64,000 nt of DNA from Rhypophila decipiens (Eukaryota > Ascomycota > Sordariomycetes > Sordariales > Naviculisporaceae): contig MU858067.1 of assembly GCA_033297075.1 (NCBI GenBank), positions 124,001-188,000 of the forward strand. The letters run 5' to 3'. Shown here in pieces: positions 11,091 to 23,731 of this stretch (the stretch's first letter is position 1; each line of letters opens with the position of its first letter). The notes beneath the pieces are model-generated. The model ran no database searches. It saw only the letters and a program-made list of their open reading frames with translations, and was not told the DNA's origin. The translations under genes were made by a program, and so were the position numbers.

Positions 11091-14000
11091 ATGTCCGGAT
11101 ACCATGATGGACGACAGGAAGCCGCGACGTCTGCCCCTGAGGCTTTGGCTACCAGTCGTGGCAGAGGCACTATCCAGCGGAAACCATTAGTCCCGACTTC
11201 AGTACAGTCCGGTGCTCACCCATCTGGTTCGGCAATGCCTCAACACTCTCTCAGTGTCAGTTCAACAGGCCAGGATGTGTACTCAGTCTCGCCGGCAAGC
11301 TCAATTTATAGAGACAGGGACAGCCATACGGCAGAGCATCAAGAGGTTATGTCCCCGGTGAGCCTAGGACAGCAAAGCTCGCCAGGGAGAGTACCGCTAG
11401 CTGCCGTCTCGAGTTATCCGCAGCAATGGCAACAAACAGAGACCGTGGCCCGTCATCCATACCAAGGAGCGCAACAAATGGACTTTCAAGCATTTGCTGG
11501 GCCCGGGACAGGACTAGGCCAGCCTCAACTGCTTCCACCTTTACAGCGCCAAAGCATTATTCAATGGCCAGAGCTCACGCAGTCGTCATGGATTTTTCCT
11601 AGAGGAGGAGATATGCACCAACAGAGCGGCGAACATGGCAGGGAGCCTCTCTCTGGAGGGCCACGGCGCCCAAGTGATCTCCAACTGGAGTTGGCCGAAG
11701 CCCGGGCTCGTGAGGCACTCTCGGGCCGTGGACCGAGGATAGTATCATACGGACCTGCCCCTCCCGCCGAAGATCAAGAAGTAGCACCGACATCGTTTAC
11801 TGTACCAGTGTTGTATCCTCCGGCTGTCCAGTCTCTTGAGACATCGACGGTCCCTTGGCAGGTCGCTGAGCCCAACGCAGTACGGTCAAACACAGTACTG
11901 GAGAGTAACCCACATCCCGGTCGTCCTGCGCAAGAGGTGACGGTCAATACTGGAAATCTCGGGGATGGAAGGGAACTAACGAACGAAAAGACAAAACTCG
12001 ACATGGCCGAACAGCGAACGCGATCGCCCTTTATGCACTACGAAGACATTGACTATTTCGTACCCGAGGCAGAAACCGATATCGACTCGCCAGCCTTGGA
12101 GGTGGAGCAAGAAAAGCTCAAGTTTGCTGAGGCGCAGCTTGGATTAGGAGGAACCGGGAGAGCAACATCGAGAGGGAAGGGGAAACCCCAACAACCAAAG
12201 ACAGCGGTGGCCGAGGTCAGTTCGGCAAATACTCCTACACCTCCCATGACCAGCACTGGCAGCCCACGAGCAATCGAAGCCAACAATGGCAGTGTTGGAT
12301 ATTTCCCTTCGTCCATGTCAGGGACCGCCCCGGCCGATGTCTTGCAAATGGGTGTCAAGGCGAGGCGATCATGGGAACGACAACAGCGGAAACAGTCCAA
12401 GAGGCAGCAAAGACACCTAGATGTATCCTCGCCCCGTATGACAACACCCGGGACGGCCAGGCCCATGAATATGATTATGCGGATACCTTCTTTGATCTCG
12501 AGCGCAGGCCGTGGCAGCGGGAATAGCGTTGCTGGGGGCGGCAGTAATGATAATAACAGCAGGAACGGCGAAGGGGGACCTAGCAGCAACAATCCTTACG
12601 GTATCCAGGATCACTCTACGAACGAACCACTTCGAAACGGTGGTCTTGGGAGTTCTCACAGCAACAGGAACCGCAGCTCCCATGGACAGCAGGACATAAA
12701 CACAGCACCACACAAGGCAACGGGAGTAGGCAGAATACCTCATAACCAGGGTGTCATATACCCGTGGACGCCTGAGATCTTGTGGTCTTTACTCAGCCTC
12801 GCGACTTTGGTTGCAATATTTGTCTCCCTCCGGGCGCTGGACGGGAAAAGTATCGACCCGAAGGACTGGCCAATCTCTCCTGCCGTGACGCTCAACACGC
12901 TCGTGGCCTTGCTCACAGCCATCTGCCAGTTGGCCCTTGTTGTTCCAATAACGCAGGGCCTCGCCCAGCTGAAGTGGAACTGGTTCGCAAGGGCAGCTCC
13001 GGGCGGGATACCCCAGCGCGGGAGGCCATTGCAAGATTTTGCCCTCTTCGACGACGCTGCTTTTGGAACGTGGCCTTTGGCTGCACTCAAGCTGTTGTGC
13101 TCGGGCAAGGGGCGGACGCTTGGAGTCTCGGCTTGTGTGGTCTTGTTGACGGGCTTTTTGTCGTCGCCGTTTAGTCAGGGGGCTGTCGGCTATGAGATGA
13201 TAGTGGTCCCGGCGGTGGGCAACGATAGCCTTGCAGCGGTGCTAACGAGTCGGGCGTATTTCTTGTCTTCTTCTATCGCGAGGCGTGAGAGATGGAGCGG
13301 TTCAACAGACGGGTATCAAGACCTCGGGGCCTCACAGAAACGTGCTATTCAACACGGCATTCACTATTACACTGATAACAATTCGCCCGCCATCCCACTT
13401 CTCCCACCGATACCGCCCCAATGCAGCACCCCGTCTTGCCAGTTTCCCTTGTTCAGTTCACTAGCAGTCTGCGTGGACACGGCCGACATTTCTCACCGGC
13501 TTTCGATCACCAAGCCGAGTACAAAAACCAGCCATAGTACCACGTCTCTCCGCAACGCAAGCCTTCCCAACGGGGCATATCTGCTAGGTAGCACAGGGAC
13601 GTGTAACTTGAACATCTCGTCACCATCATCGGCGGTGCCCGGTACGAGCAGTCATGGTCCTCGTCGGGCAGCCATGGCAGATATCCCGACAGAAAACGCT
13701 ACAATAGCATTTACCGACCAGCCTGATAAACTATCCGCCGCGATTGCCAACTTCTTCTTCATCTACACCAACCAATCTAGCCGAGGCAGTTCTGCCCAAG
13801 ACCAAGAAGCCGCCTTCAGCGCTGTCGAGGTCCTCGTCCACTTTTGCGTCAACACCTACAACATCTCAGTCACTCAGGGGGTCCCCAAAACGGAGCTTGT
13901 CAACTCCTCGACGAGCGTCGCACAAATTACTACGGGTGAGGAGGAGGGCACTAGAATACTACACCTCCAGGACCCCCTCTCGTCGTCTGTTGGCTACTTG

Positions 14001-15291
14001 TCCGTGAACCTGACAGCCACCCAGGCCTTGCGGGATCAACTAGTGTCTCTTATCAAGGGGACGTACTCGTCTTCGTATGGGGACCTGATGCAGGGTCTCA
14101 CGCCTGCTAGCGAAGTCTTGGGTGCTGCTTTGTTTGAGAGCGACTTGTCAACCTCGGCATCGGCACTGGCGGCTGATAACAACAACACCAGCGGTGATAG
14201 TGGGGAGCGGCAGCAGCATCAGCAGCAGAAAACGATTGGGAATCTGATGCTCAACGTGGCTACTAGTTTGACCAATACGTAAGTTGTCTACCTTTTTTTT
14301 ATTTCTTCTTTCTGCCCCCCACCTGGCCCCCTCTTCAGGACCGGGCAGAGCATGCCCAGCGACTTCAACTGCCTACCGGAGAGTTACTCAAGTGTCCCAA
14401 GGGACTTGACCCCTCCTTTCTTGTAGCTAGCTGCCTCTTTGGAGCTTTTCTGGTCCTCAAATTTAAGACGGAAGAGCATATACTGCTGCACTGAGAGGAA
14501 CAAGACATTTTCTTCAGTTGCTTAACCTCCATCTCCTTGACATCTGTACGAGTCTACCAAAGAGACAAGGCAGAGCGTATACTGTGACGGATATGAACAA
14601 TGAACTCGGTTTTCTTTTGCCATAGTTGAATCTCCGAGCTAACAATCTCTCCTTTCTCCGTAATAGTATCCGCGCATCTTCATCATGGCCGTCATCAGCT
14701 TTATCCTCCTCATCCTCCTCCTCCTCCTCCTCCTCCATCTCAACCCCCCAAAAGCCCGAAGTTTTCGCCCAACGACGACGACAAATAACAGAATCAACAA
14801 GAGGAGATATAGAAGGAGCCACCGCAGCTTCTACTTTGGTTAACGGGACCCCCCTCCTCCCCGTGACAGCTATAAAAATCCACTACCCGCTCATGACCTT
14901 TCTCACAGTACAAGTCTTGTTGTCGGTGGCGTTTCTGGTGGGAATAATAGTGCAGACTGCTGTCTGGGGTGTTCCTGTGCTTAAGGGGTCGTCGTCGTCT
15001 TTGGATACCCTTTTGGCTATTGGGCCTAGGGAAAGGGCTGTCTTGGAAGAGGAGGATATGGAATCTGAGCAGCAACAGGGCCAGGGCCAAGGACATTTTC
15101 AAGGGAAGATGAAGGAAGGAAGGAGGAGAGTCAGGTTGAGGAGGCTTGCTTCTACTACTAGCTCAAGTGTAGTACTCGGTGAGTCGTCCGAGATGACTGT
15201 CGGTGGTGGTGGGAGTCGAAGCTGGGGAGGAGGATGGTATCTTGATACTACTGCTACTACTACTGCTCCTTCTGCTGCTACTAACACATGA
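11091..15291 (+). CDS. DUF3176 multi-pass membrane protein
   Basis: Two exons, 11091-14278 and 14667-15291, are joined across a 388-nt intron (GTAAGT donor, GAGCTAACAATC branch site, AATAG acceptor). The product is 1270 residues. The junction restores SLTNTIR, the motif typical of the end of the DUF3176 extracellular region. Hydrophobic segments lie at about 561-579, 600-620 and 676-695, and the last at about 1137-1160. Between the third and fourth is a large, probably extracytosolic domain rich in Asn-X-Ser/Thr sites and Cys. The first ~555 residues are Gln/Ser/Pro/Gly-rich and look disordered, giving roughly double the usual family length. A second acceptor at 14337-14338 would produce a truncated protein. 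The function of DUF3176 proteins is unknown; they are abundant in filamentous ascomycetes. Confidence 0.85.
14679..14741 (+). repeat. Ser-codon / TCC trinucleotide run in the DUF3176 gene
   Basis: A near-continuous run of TCN codons at the start of exon 2, with a (TCC)n core at about 14704-14734, encodes a poly-Ser stretch before the last membrane segment. It is likely length-variable. Confidence 0.7.
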
Positions 15292-18200
15292 TACGCCACG
15301 CAAAATTGAACACGCGCGGAGGCTGGTGTCGTCGTCGGTGGGAACTGGCTATGATGACATGGACAGACTTGGTACTAATTAGTAGATACCTTAGCTAGAC
15401 GAGGGTAATACATAGTAGTAATCGAGACGTACGTAATAGCTAATCATCACCGGACTTCACGGTACTACATGCCTCAGTGCGGATCAAGCTCAATTCCAAA
15501 TTCACATGCCGCTGGTCTGGTCTGGTGCACAGCCGGCATGATACAGGCACGAGAAACTTCAACGGGGTTCTTTTCTGTCTGTGACTCTGTCCAGTCTCTA
15601 ATGGGCAGAAATATCAAGTATCTACATCAGATATTTTCCTGATATCCGTATAGGGGCACATAGGGACTTGGGGATGGATGCTTTCTTGTTCGAGTTTCGT
15701 TTCGCCCAGCGCCAGCAAAAGGGATCGATCATGAATGGCACTGATCTGCCCTCCACGTACATGCACACTAAACAGACTACCTGACTGGAGATTCCTCAAC
15801 CGCTATATGAGTTATTGCAAGACTGCAGCAGCACAGCGCTCTGCCTGCAACAGGGAGTCAAATATGTATGTATTATCACCGCCTCCGAGGAATGTTATGT
15901 TCTCGATCGGTTACTTAAATAGTAGGGTAGGTTTTCCTAACTGCCGCCGCCTTAAAGAATTACTTTCTGAGTAGTCCTGTCGTAGAAGAGCAAGAGGAAG
16001 AGAAGAACTACCTGGATAGTATTCGTCTAGTTGTACGAACAAGTACACTGCCATACATAGCTGTAGTAACCGACTGGAAGCTCCGGACACTCTGCTATTT
16101 TTGTTACTCGTAGTAGATTTACAGTACCCACCATGAAGCTCAACCGCCCCTGTGGATATATGTGCGGCGGCTGGCTAATAAGTCGACTGGAGTCAACTCG
16201 AGTCGACGAGGTGGAATATGTCTCTCTCTCTCCTCGTTGGCTCGACCTTTGGCTTCCAGTCTTGGTCTATCAGATACCGTTACCCCATGTCGCCGTCTCC
16301 CTACTAACGGCCCAGCGCTGTCTGGGTAGTAGCTACATGTATACAAGGTCTCTCTCTACGTTGCTTACCTTTCTAGAATGCTCCGTCTATAGTTATGTAG
16401 GTAGGCAATCGCCGGCCGGCCGGCTATCAGAAAAGAGAGATTTCTTACCCACCATCGACAGACATCCTTATTTTCTGCCGAGGCTATTAAGCAAGATGCA
16501 GATATGTGTGTACGGTGCGGAACATGTCGATATGTACGTACCTACCTGAAGCACGTCTCCTTCATGATCTTCTGGAGCAGAGTCTCCGTGAGGTGAGTGA
16601 GCGAGTGCGTAGTAAGCGTCAAGCAACAAAAGAAAGGAACAAGGCGGACGAGCTGTGGCATGGTCATGTACGTCGCCAGCCAGTCAGCCAGTGATATCAA
16701 CAGCTTCCTGTTGGGAGTCGTTCCCAGGTAGGGAGTTGCTGAGTGCATAACAAAAGTATGGTGGTTTGCCGGCAGCAGACAGAAAAACTGAGACATGCTG
16801 CTGCAAACTGACAAACTGACAGCAAGACAGACATGGCAGATCCGAACACCAACTGAACCCGGAATGAACAAACGACAGCCAGACAGCAGCCCAACCGGCC
16901 CAATGGTAAGTAAGGAAGCAAGGCAAGGTATACCCGAGACCGACCTACATATGCAGCTGTCAAAACGACCAGCCAGTGAGGATTCTCCCTGTCCTTCTGT
17001 TTGTTGATTCGAGTGAGAGCTGCTGAATGGTTCGCAGGCTTCTCCTCTCGGCCAGACGAATTTGGGATAGAGTAACGAGACTGCGTATGTACCAGTACGT
17101 ACTGGTCTGATTTTGACCTTGTCTTGCTTACCTTGGCGGAATATATCAGATACCTAGCTATAAAGGCGATGGGAAGATTAATAGAAAGACCGTCCATGTC
17201 TCCGTACTAGGAGATGTGTATATGTATGGTGCCGAGCCAGAGACCACAAAAAAGAGGGCTGGCAGGATGCTCCGTGTGCCATGTCAGTACGCTCTGTACC
17301 TACCTGGTTATATGTTGTATGCAAGGAGGTAGGAGGTACCTCCCGTAGGTACCTTGTGTGGTGAGCCGGGAAAGGATGAATCCCGGTGATGAAATTTCCC
17401 AAGTGTTGAACCCGGATCGCCTCGTGTCGTCTTCTTTGTAAGTAAATCTTTCTTATCTGCCGTGTCTACCAGGTGCTGTGTACTCGCATGCGATATGAGG
17501 GAACGAGCCCTGCTCACTGGACGAGTGGTGAACACGACATTGAACCGAGCCGGCAAGTTTGTTCGCTGTTGTCCCGGATCCCCACCGAGAAATGCTGTGC
17601 ATCCATCTTATCACCTGCTTGGCTCTCCTTCTTTTTCTTTTGTTCTTCTTCCATGATCCACACTCCACATCTCCACAGCCCCCCGCTATGGCTGCGGATC
17701 CGTATGGGGACCAAAACCGGGGTCACTGTGGTCGGCCGGGACTGGTCCGAGGTAAGGACGAGCGGTATCTTAATAACGGCAGCCACGTGCCTTCTCAAAA
17801 CCGGCCGTTCACTGTCCTGTCCTCATAAACCTTTGCAATGGCGCAAACTCAGTTCTGTTTGCTTTGCTAAGTTTTGGGCCCGAAGTCCATGACGCGTACT
17901 GATGCAATAGAGATATTCCGGCTGTTTACTCGGTATCTCCAGTGTCGTCGGGTATTCGAGCAGGTAAGGGACAAACGGTACCTATCACAAGGCAGATTCA
18001 AAGGCCAGCCACTGTTTGAGGGGGCCTCTCTTTTCTGGATAACTCGGCCAAGGATGCTTCTCCACGCCTGACTGTCGCAAGGGATTTTATTGTTTATCAC
18101 CAGAATTCCCGCTGATTGGATATCCGGGCTAGTTGTGACATGCATAGGGACGGTAGAGGTCATCTATGTGTTGAGCATCCCTCGCTCAATGTCTCTGAGA

Positions 18201-21200
18201 ATCGGGATATCTGCTAGTTTGCATTGGATCAAGTAGACAGACCCTGGGTCTGTGGACAAAGCAATGCATTGTTGTTGAATGGACGAGAAATGCCTCAAAA
18301 AACTTGACGACGGCCTGGAGCCTCGGCTTGAGGCTCTGGGGACGTTTGACTTGCTCTAGAAAGACGTGCAAGGTGAGGAGGACAACAAGGACAACCCAAA
18401 GATGCCAAAGTAGGTGGTCTGCTTTGCCTCACGAAAAGGACTGGCATCAGAGTAACGAGCCACCAGCAGAGAAAGCGCCAGCCAGCCACCCGCAACTCTG
18501 TCACAACGTCCGCTGGTGGCAAGGAGAACGGATGAATCGCTTCTTGTCCCGGGCTAGACTTATAGAGGTTGGGTCGTGTGCATCAAATCGGCCTGACCGT
18601 GGCTATCTCCCACCGAGGCATGCAAGGTGTGAGATCAAGGACCAGAATCAATGCAACAGCGGCTTGACGGTACATAGTACGGCCCGCGCTGAGCGTGTGT
18701 GTTGGCACCGTCCTCCCCGTCGTTACAACATGGGCAGATGAGGTATAAAGAATGTGGGAGGAGTGAAAAACAATAACGCTTCTCCATACCTGCCTGACTC
18801 GGATGATTGGCCTGTTTGATAAGTCTGGTATCACAGGTATCAATGCATGAAAACGGATATGAAAGCACCGCTGTGAGAGGTGGGTGTGTATGGAGACCGA
18901 CGGATGAAGACGGAGGGGATTTTTATGAGCATCTCATCCCTCAAGCTTTCTCTTTCTCGGCCAGATGTTGCCAAGACGAGATCCACGACAGCTCGAGGGC
19001 GAATATAAAGACTGGTGAGCCTTCCGAATCTAGAGGAAATGAAGTGGCTAGCTCTGGTCTCGAGGGTCGTGATAGGGCAGAAAATATTGTCCATTTTGTG
19101 GCCTAATCCGTGCAGCAATGCAGAGATGGGAGCGATAAGTGGACGTGGCGTGCTGGTGCACATGCATCCGCACGAGGACGCACAATGGTTCCCTGGTTCC
19201 CTGGTTCTGTATCTCGTCCATATTGCTTCGTAATCCATATTGAAGGCACCGTTGCTTTTCGGTCCTGCTGGTCGTGGTATGCTTGGCAGCAGCCACTGGC
19301 GATTTGTGTCTGGTTTTTTTATTGATGAGGTGTCATTCCATTGTCGTGATGTTGATGGGAGGTTAATTTTGGGCATTGGGGGTAAGGGTTCGCCAGGGGG
19401 ATGCCGCACTGAGCACCAGGAGCTCTGGGCATTGCTACCACTCCCCAATCAACCAATCCGCCTACCCCTTTTTGGTCAAGCGTAGGCTTCGGGCAGCTTT
19501 TCCTGCACATCAGCGCGGGTTCTGGTCAAAGGTGTGGCTGCTGCAAAGCCGTGGGCCAATCAGAAGAGGGCCCCCATTCCGGACTGAGGGGGGCGCCACG
19601 GAGAGGTGTCGGAGCGTGAAAACGGGGAATCAAGCACATGGAAGCTCGGTTTCAATGGCATCCATGATCCAACTGGCGGCATAAAAAAGCGCTCGAGTTC
19701 CACTTCAGGAAAGAGTTGCAATAGAGCCACTGATGCACCACGACAGGAAAGGGAGGTAGGGCGCTTGATGGGGAGGGAGCGAGATTGCGCATCATCCACA
19801 AGAAGGCGATCTGTTTCCGGTTCACCAAGCCGCCTGGTCCGTTGCCGTCTGGCTGCTGACAGTCGCTGGTCCGCCGGAGGTCTGTATGTTGGAGACTTGG
19901 AGTCTTGGAGGTGTGTACCGAACGGAGAAGCTCGTGCGTTAATCAGATTAGATGGGAAAGGTCACCATCGTCCCGGACCAACGACAGGCCCAGAATTGCT
20001 CGTCCCCGGTCGCCTACGACAGTCGTGGTCCTCCATCAACTCGATCGTAGACAGGGCCTGTCTATCCGTACCCGCCCGAGGGTCTGTGATATTTATATAC
20101 GGAGTATTGCCCTCGCATTCTCGGCCCCAGGTGTACGGAGTAATAAGGCCGTCATCGGTCAGCAGCTCATGACACGGGCAAGAGACTCCGTAGTATAAGC
20201 AGGCGAGGTCGACGCCAGTAATTGCCTTCACAGCCAGCCACCATGGCACCATGGGGTGTGCAGCTTCAAGCGGGGCCTGATGCCATCCCACCTGCTTGCC
20301 CCTTCACAGAAAAGGTTATTGCGTTATTGTTTTTGTTTTTTTTTGCTCGGTCCAGTGGTTCGTTGCTTGCTGACTGGCGGACCGGGTCTGTCTGTCCCAT
20401 GGCAAATTCTGCGTAAAGTCCGAACGACAAACAAGAGGGGGGGAAACGTGTAGGTACTTTGCATATTTGAAGTTGTGGTAAGGTATCCGTCGAGTCGCAC
20501 AAGACACGGGAGTTGCGTGACTGGGAGCTGGGACCGCATGTAAATGCACTGGGGTGGCACAGCGAATGAGTTTGGTGATGAAGGAAGAACCTGCCCCCCC
20601 CCAAGCAGAAAGATGGAAAGACGTTCCTTCACCACCTGTCACCATACAAAACTACCTAGCCGACGTCAATAGTCTACTGCGTCCACATGTAATAAAAAGC
20701 AGGACCGTAGCAGTAGTCTCCATCTTCTTTCCCCCTTGGACCTGGCGTTTCGGGTGGGCGGGAGGATTGGCAGCAGTGGCAGGCGCAGAGTAGGAACAGG
20801 TGCTGGTTACGGTAACGAAGAACCATTATATCCGTCCTGCTCGCTTCGGCAAGTGCGGTGGTGGTGGTGGTGGTCGCAGTGGCGGTTGTTGAAGCTTGTG
20901 AGCGGTAAGGTACAGACCGCGCTTGTACTCCGTACCTCCTCCGGCTTACCTGCCTTACCTACGATGGTGCCATGTGCGGCCGTGAACCACAGACAAGGTA
21001 AGGGGAAGGGGCCGAGACGGGAAGGCACCGGCAAGTCGTTCTTGCTCAGTTTTGATGGAAAAGGAACCACCCCAAATATCTGGGTTTCCCAACGTGGCCC
21101 ATGCCATGTTCTCGTCCCCTTGGTACCCCGAGGTGAGGCAAGCGCAACAATTGGAGATGGCAGGTTGCCATGCACACACACAGGCTGCGCGGTTCCTCCC

Positions 21201-23730
21201 TATCTGACTTTTTCCGTCCCTCAGTACTGTATGTCACAAAGTCTTGGTATATGGCAAGGAAAAGGGAATTTTCGTTAGTTCCAGGTTATACAATAACCTG
21301 GAAGACCGAAGGGCAAAAACATTTGAAAGGTGAATTTTCGAGGCCAGGTACGTACCCGGTCCCCACGGATCTAGACTCTACCAGAGGCAAGTCTGTTCCC
21401 TGGGCGTTCCCTGGCTGGGAGATGGAGCGATCTGGGAACGTTGGAGTCTAAATTCCACTGCTAGTGGGCCTAGCTCCGTGTGGGGTCTATCGTGCGATTC
21501 CGTCATGCTCCCCTAAAAACTTTTCTTTTGTCCCGCTTCTTCCTGGGGCAGTTTTCTCGATAGCCAAAGGTTCGAACATGGGAGGTGCATCCAAATAAAC
21601 CCCCGACCCCAAAAAGAGAGTCTTTGATGGAGAATTCAACTGGTCTCCGGTTGGGGTGCGGACGGTAGGTGGGGCCGCACAGGAGCCTATCGGATGGCCA
21701 ATTTCGGTGAGGCTGGCGGCAGGACCCGGTGAAGTCTCACATTGGCCGGTCGTCGGTGTTGATGGCCATTCGACACTCTCAGGGCTGGAAGCTGTTAGAG
21801 TCCCCAAAACTCGAGAGCAAACATGGGAGTTGAAGGCCAAAGAAGGAAACCCGAGGGGCGACTTAGTAATGCGGTGGTGTAAGTGAAGCATGAAGCTTTC
21901 TGTCTGGTCAGTTATTATTCACAACGCATCTGCCATGCTCATGCCGGGTGAGTGAAGGTGTGACGGAGCATGCTCACCCCAACACCCCGTATCCGTATTG
22001 TTATGGTACTGTAACGATACCTATGTAAAAAGAAAGTAGCCGCATGGAAGTGGCTCCCACTTCCCCGCCCCTTCACACAGGGGTTCAGAATATGGGGATG
22101 GACGGGGGCCGGGATGCATTCGAGGATGGGACGGAAGGCGTCTCCATCGACGTTCTCGGTGGTTTCTTTTTGGAATGTTATTACTGGTCCGTCTGATGTC
22201 GAGGACTCGAAGTGAATTGTGAAGTGGCAGATTGGCAGATTGGCAGGGTCCACGTGGTGTATCCCATATCGAGCTGGAAAGAATACCGCAGTTTTTGGGG
22301 GGCTGGCTTGGAACTTGCTCGATTGAGGTTGCAACAATGGGCGAGCCTATCGCGGTCTCGAGAAATATTAATTTCTATTCCCCTTTTTTATTTTACCACC
22401 TCGTCGAGCGAGGTCGCGAGGTCCAACCCTTATTCGGGGCTATTGCCGGGACTTGCATACTTGTGTCAGGTTTCAGCGCTCTTTTATCAATGCCTCACCT
22501 GCTGTGTACTCCTTGACATTTTCGCAGACATTCTCTGAACAAGCAACCTCGGTGTGAGGTGTAATTTTGCTTCTGCCTTTTATTTTCGAAGCTTTCTTCG
22601 CAAGTGGAACTTTTCAGCAGAGTCATATGCATCGTCGGGTCCTCGGCTATACTTTAAGCTTTTCAAGTTTTGACCTTGACTTTTGCGATCTCGGGTTCTT
22701 TTCTTTTCAGCCTTCTTCTCTTTCATCGCTCTTCTAGCATAGCTCCTTTCTACATACTTCGACATTCATTTTTCATTTGTACGACAATTTGGACACCAGA
22801 ACAATCTGAGGGGGCATCCTTGTTAGAGTATTGTTTATTGTTTCTTGCTGATTTCTTCGTCATCATAGCCGTTGGTTTCACTGGAATTACTCGTTATCAA
22901 CCTCAACTTCTCACAAAAGGAAACGACAAGCACCTCTACTTTATTAACCACGTTGATTACCAGTTTGCTACTGGTAAGCTCCACACATTCCACGGGTTTT
23001 GTCTCGGCTGCGACAAGCTTGGAACTACGGGGTTAGACTCCCCTGGACCGGGACCCATCGTCGACGATTCCACGTTTGGCGGTTGCGCTCCGTCCTCGGC
23101 CGAGGAAACCCAGAGACTCCCAGGTGCCGTGCAGTCAGGGTGTAGCGGAGGCGGGAGCAGGGGGGAAAGGGTGTGAGTGAATGGGTTGAGCTTGAGTGAG
23201 TGAGAAGGACAAACTCAAAAAGAAAGCACCCGTACGCTACCAGTCGGGGGTCGTTGACCTTTGTTCCGTACCTTGCCTTACATAAGGTACCTTACTCTCC
23301 TGACTTCACCGTCTCGTTCACCGAAACTATCATCGGCCTCATGGCCGCTTAGTTTACCACTCGCAAAAGTCGGCACTCACCGTCCCCATACAACTCCAGA
23401 CCTCCAGGCCCCACCACTTTAGGACTACTCTCCAGGTCCGCCCCCGTTGGATACTGTGTTTTCCCCCAAGTTTCCACAAGACTGGTTTCCCCCAAATTTC
23501 ACTACACAAGCTCTCAGTCTCCGTCGGCTCCGGCTCCAGTTCCTCCCCGCAAGAGCCCACCGAGACATTCGAGCATACCGGAGAATAACCCGCGGACAAG
23601 CCCGGTGCTGCTACTAGTACTAGTGCTCGCCCTCGCCCACCTTAATCCACCAGCAGCACTCACCTTTCTCACCTTCTTACTGACTCTCGGTCATGGGACT
23701 CTGCTGTCTGAACGACGTGCGAGGCAAATA
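15292..23730. other. 8.4 kb gene-poor intergenic region
   Basis: I found no convincing protein gene here on either strand. Open frames up to 202 codons occur (for example 18840-19448 minus, 19606-20172 plus, 22670-23176 plus), but none shows domains, plausible splice continuation or coding-like composition. Base composition stays moderate, unlike the RIP-mutated block near 59 kb. Present are a perfect palindrome (17091-17106), small tandem repeats (GGTTCCCT at about 19187-19207, TTGGCAGA at about 22228-22246), clusters of TAGGTA/TACCTA motifs, and the uORF just before the next gene. The rightmost part must hold the promoter and leader of the 23731 gene; the rest could carry long noncoding transcripts (inference). 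Confidence 0.5.
17091..17106. repeat. Perfect 16-bp palindrome
   Basis: ACCAGTACGTACTGGT equals its own reverse complement over all 16 bases. A palindrome this long with no spacer could be a dimeric factor site or a fold-back remnant. No neighbouring feature explains it. Confidence 0.6.
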
Positions 23731-23731
23731 A
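23693..23731 (+). promoter_or_regulatory. 12-codon uORF overlapping the main start codon (TAATG)
   Basis: ATG at 23693 opens a 12-codon frame ending in TAA at 23729-23731. The last A of that stop is the first base of the ATG chosen for the downstream gene. If the leader is transcribed through this point, the overlap would allow termination-reinitiation or repress the main frame. The overlap is seen directly; its function is inferred. Confidence 0.5.

Noticed and set aside
16186..16212. Imperfect palindrome around GTCGACT...AGTCGAC.
   Set aside because: Only the outer 7 bases pair exactly and the centre does not; too weak to call a site.
19606..20172. 188-codon open frame in the gene-poor region.
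   Set aside because: Composition is Arg/Ser/Gly-rich without domains, several overlapping frames of similar length exist, and there is no splice continuation.
20222..20416. Short frame with a very good initiation context (CCACCATGG) near 20243.
   Set aside because: The peptide is about 57 residues, with no signal, motif or supporting structure; one good context alone is weak evidence.
22670..23176. 168-codon open frame with a hydrophobic start.
   Set aside because: The hydrophobic part is T-rich translation of a pyrimidine-rich leader and no domain or conserved motif is visible. It more likely lies in the promoter or leader of the 23731 gene.
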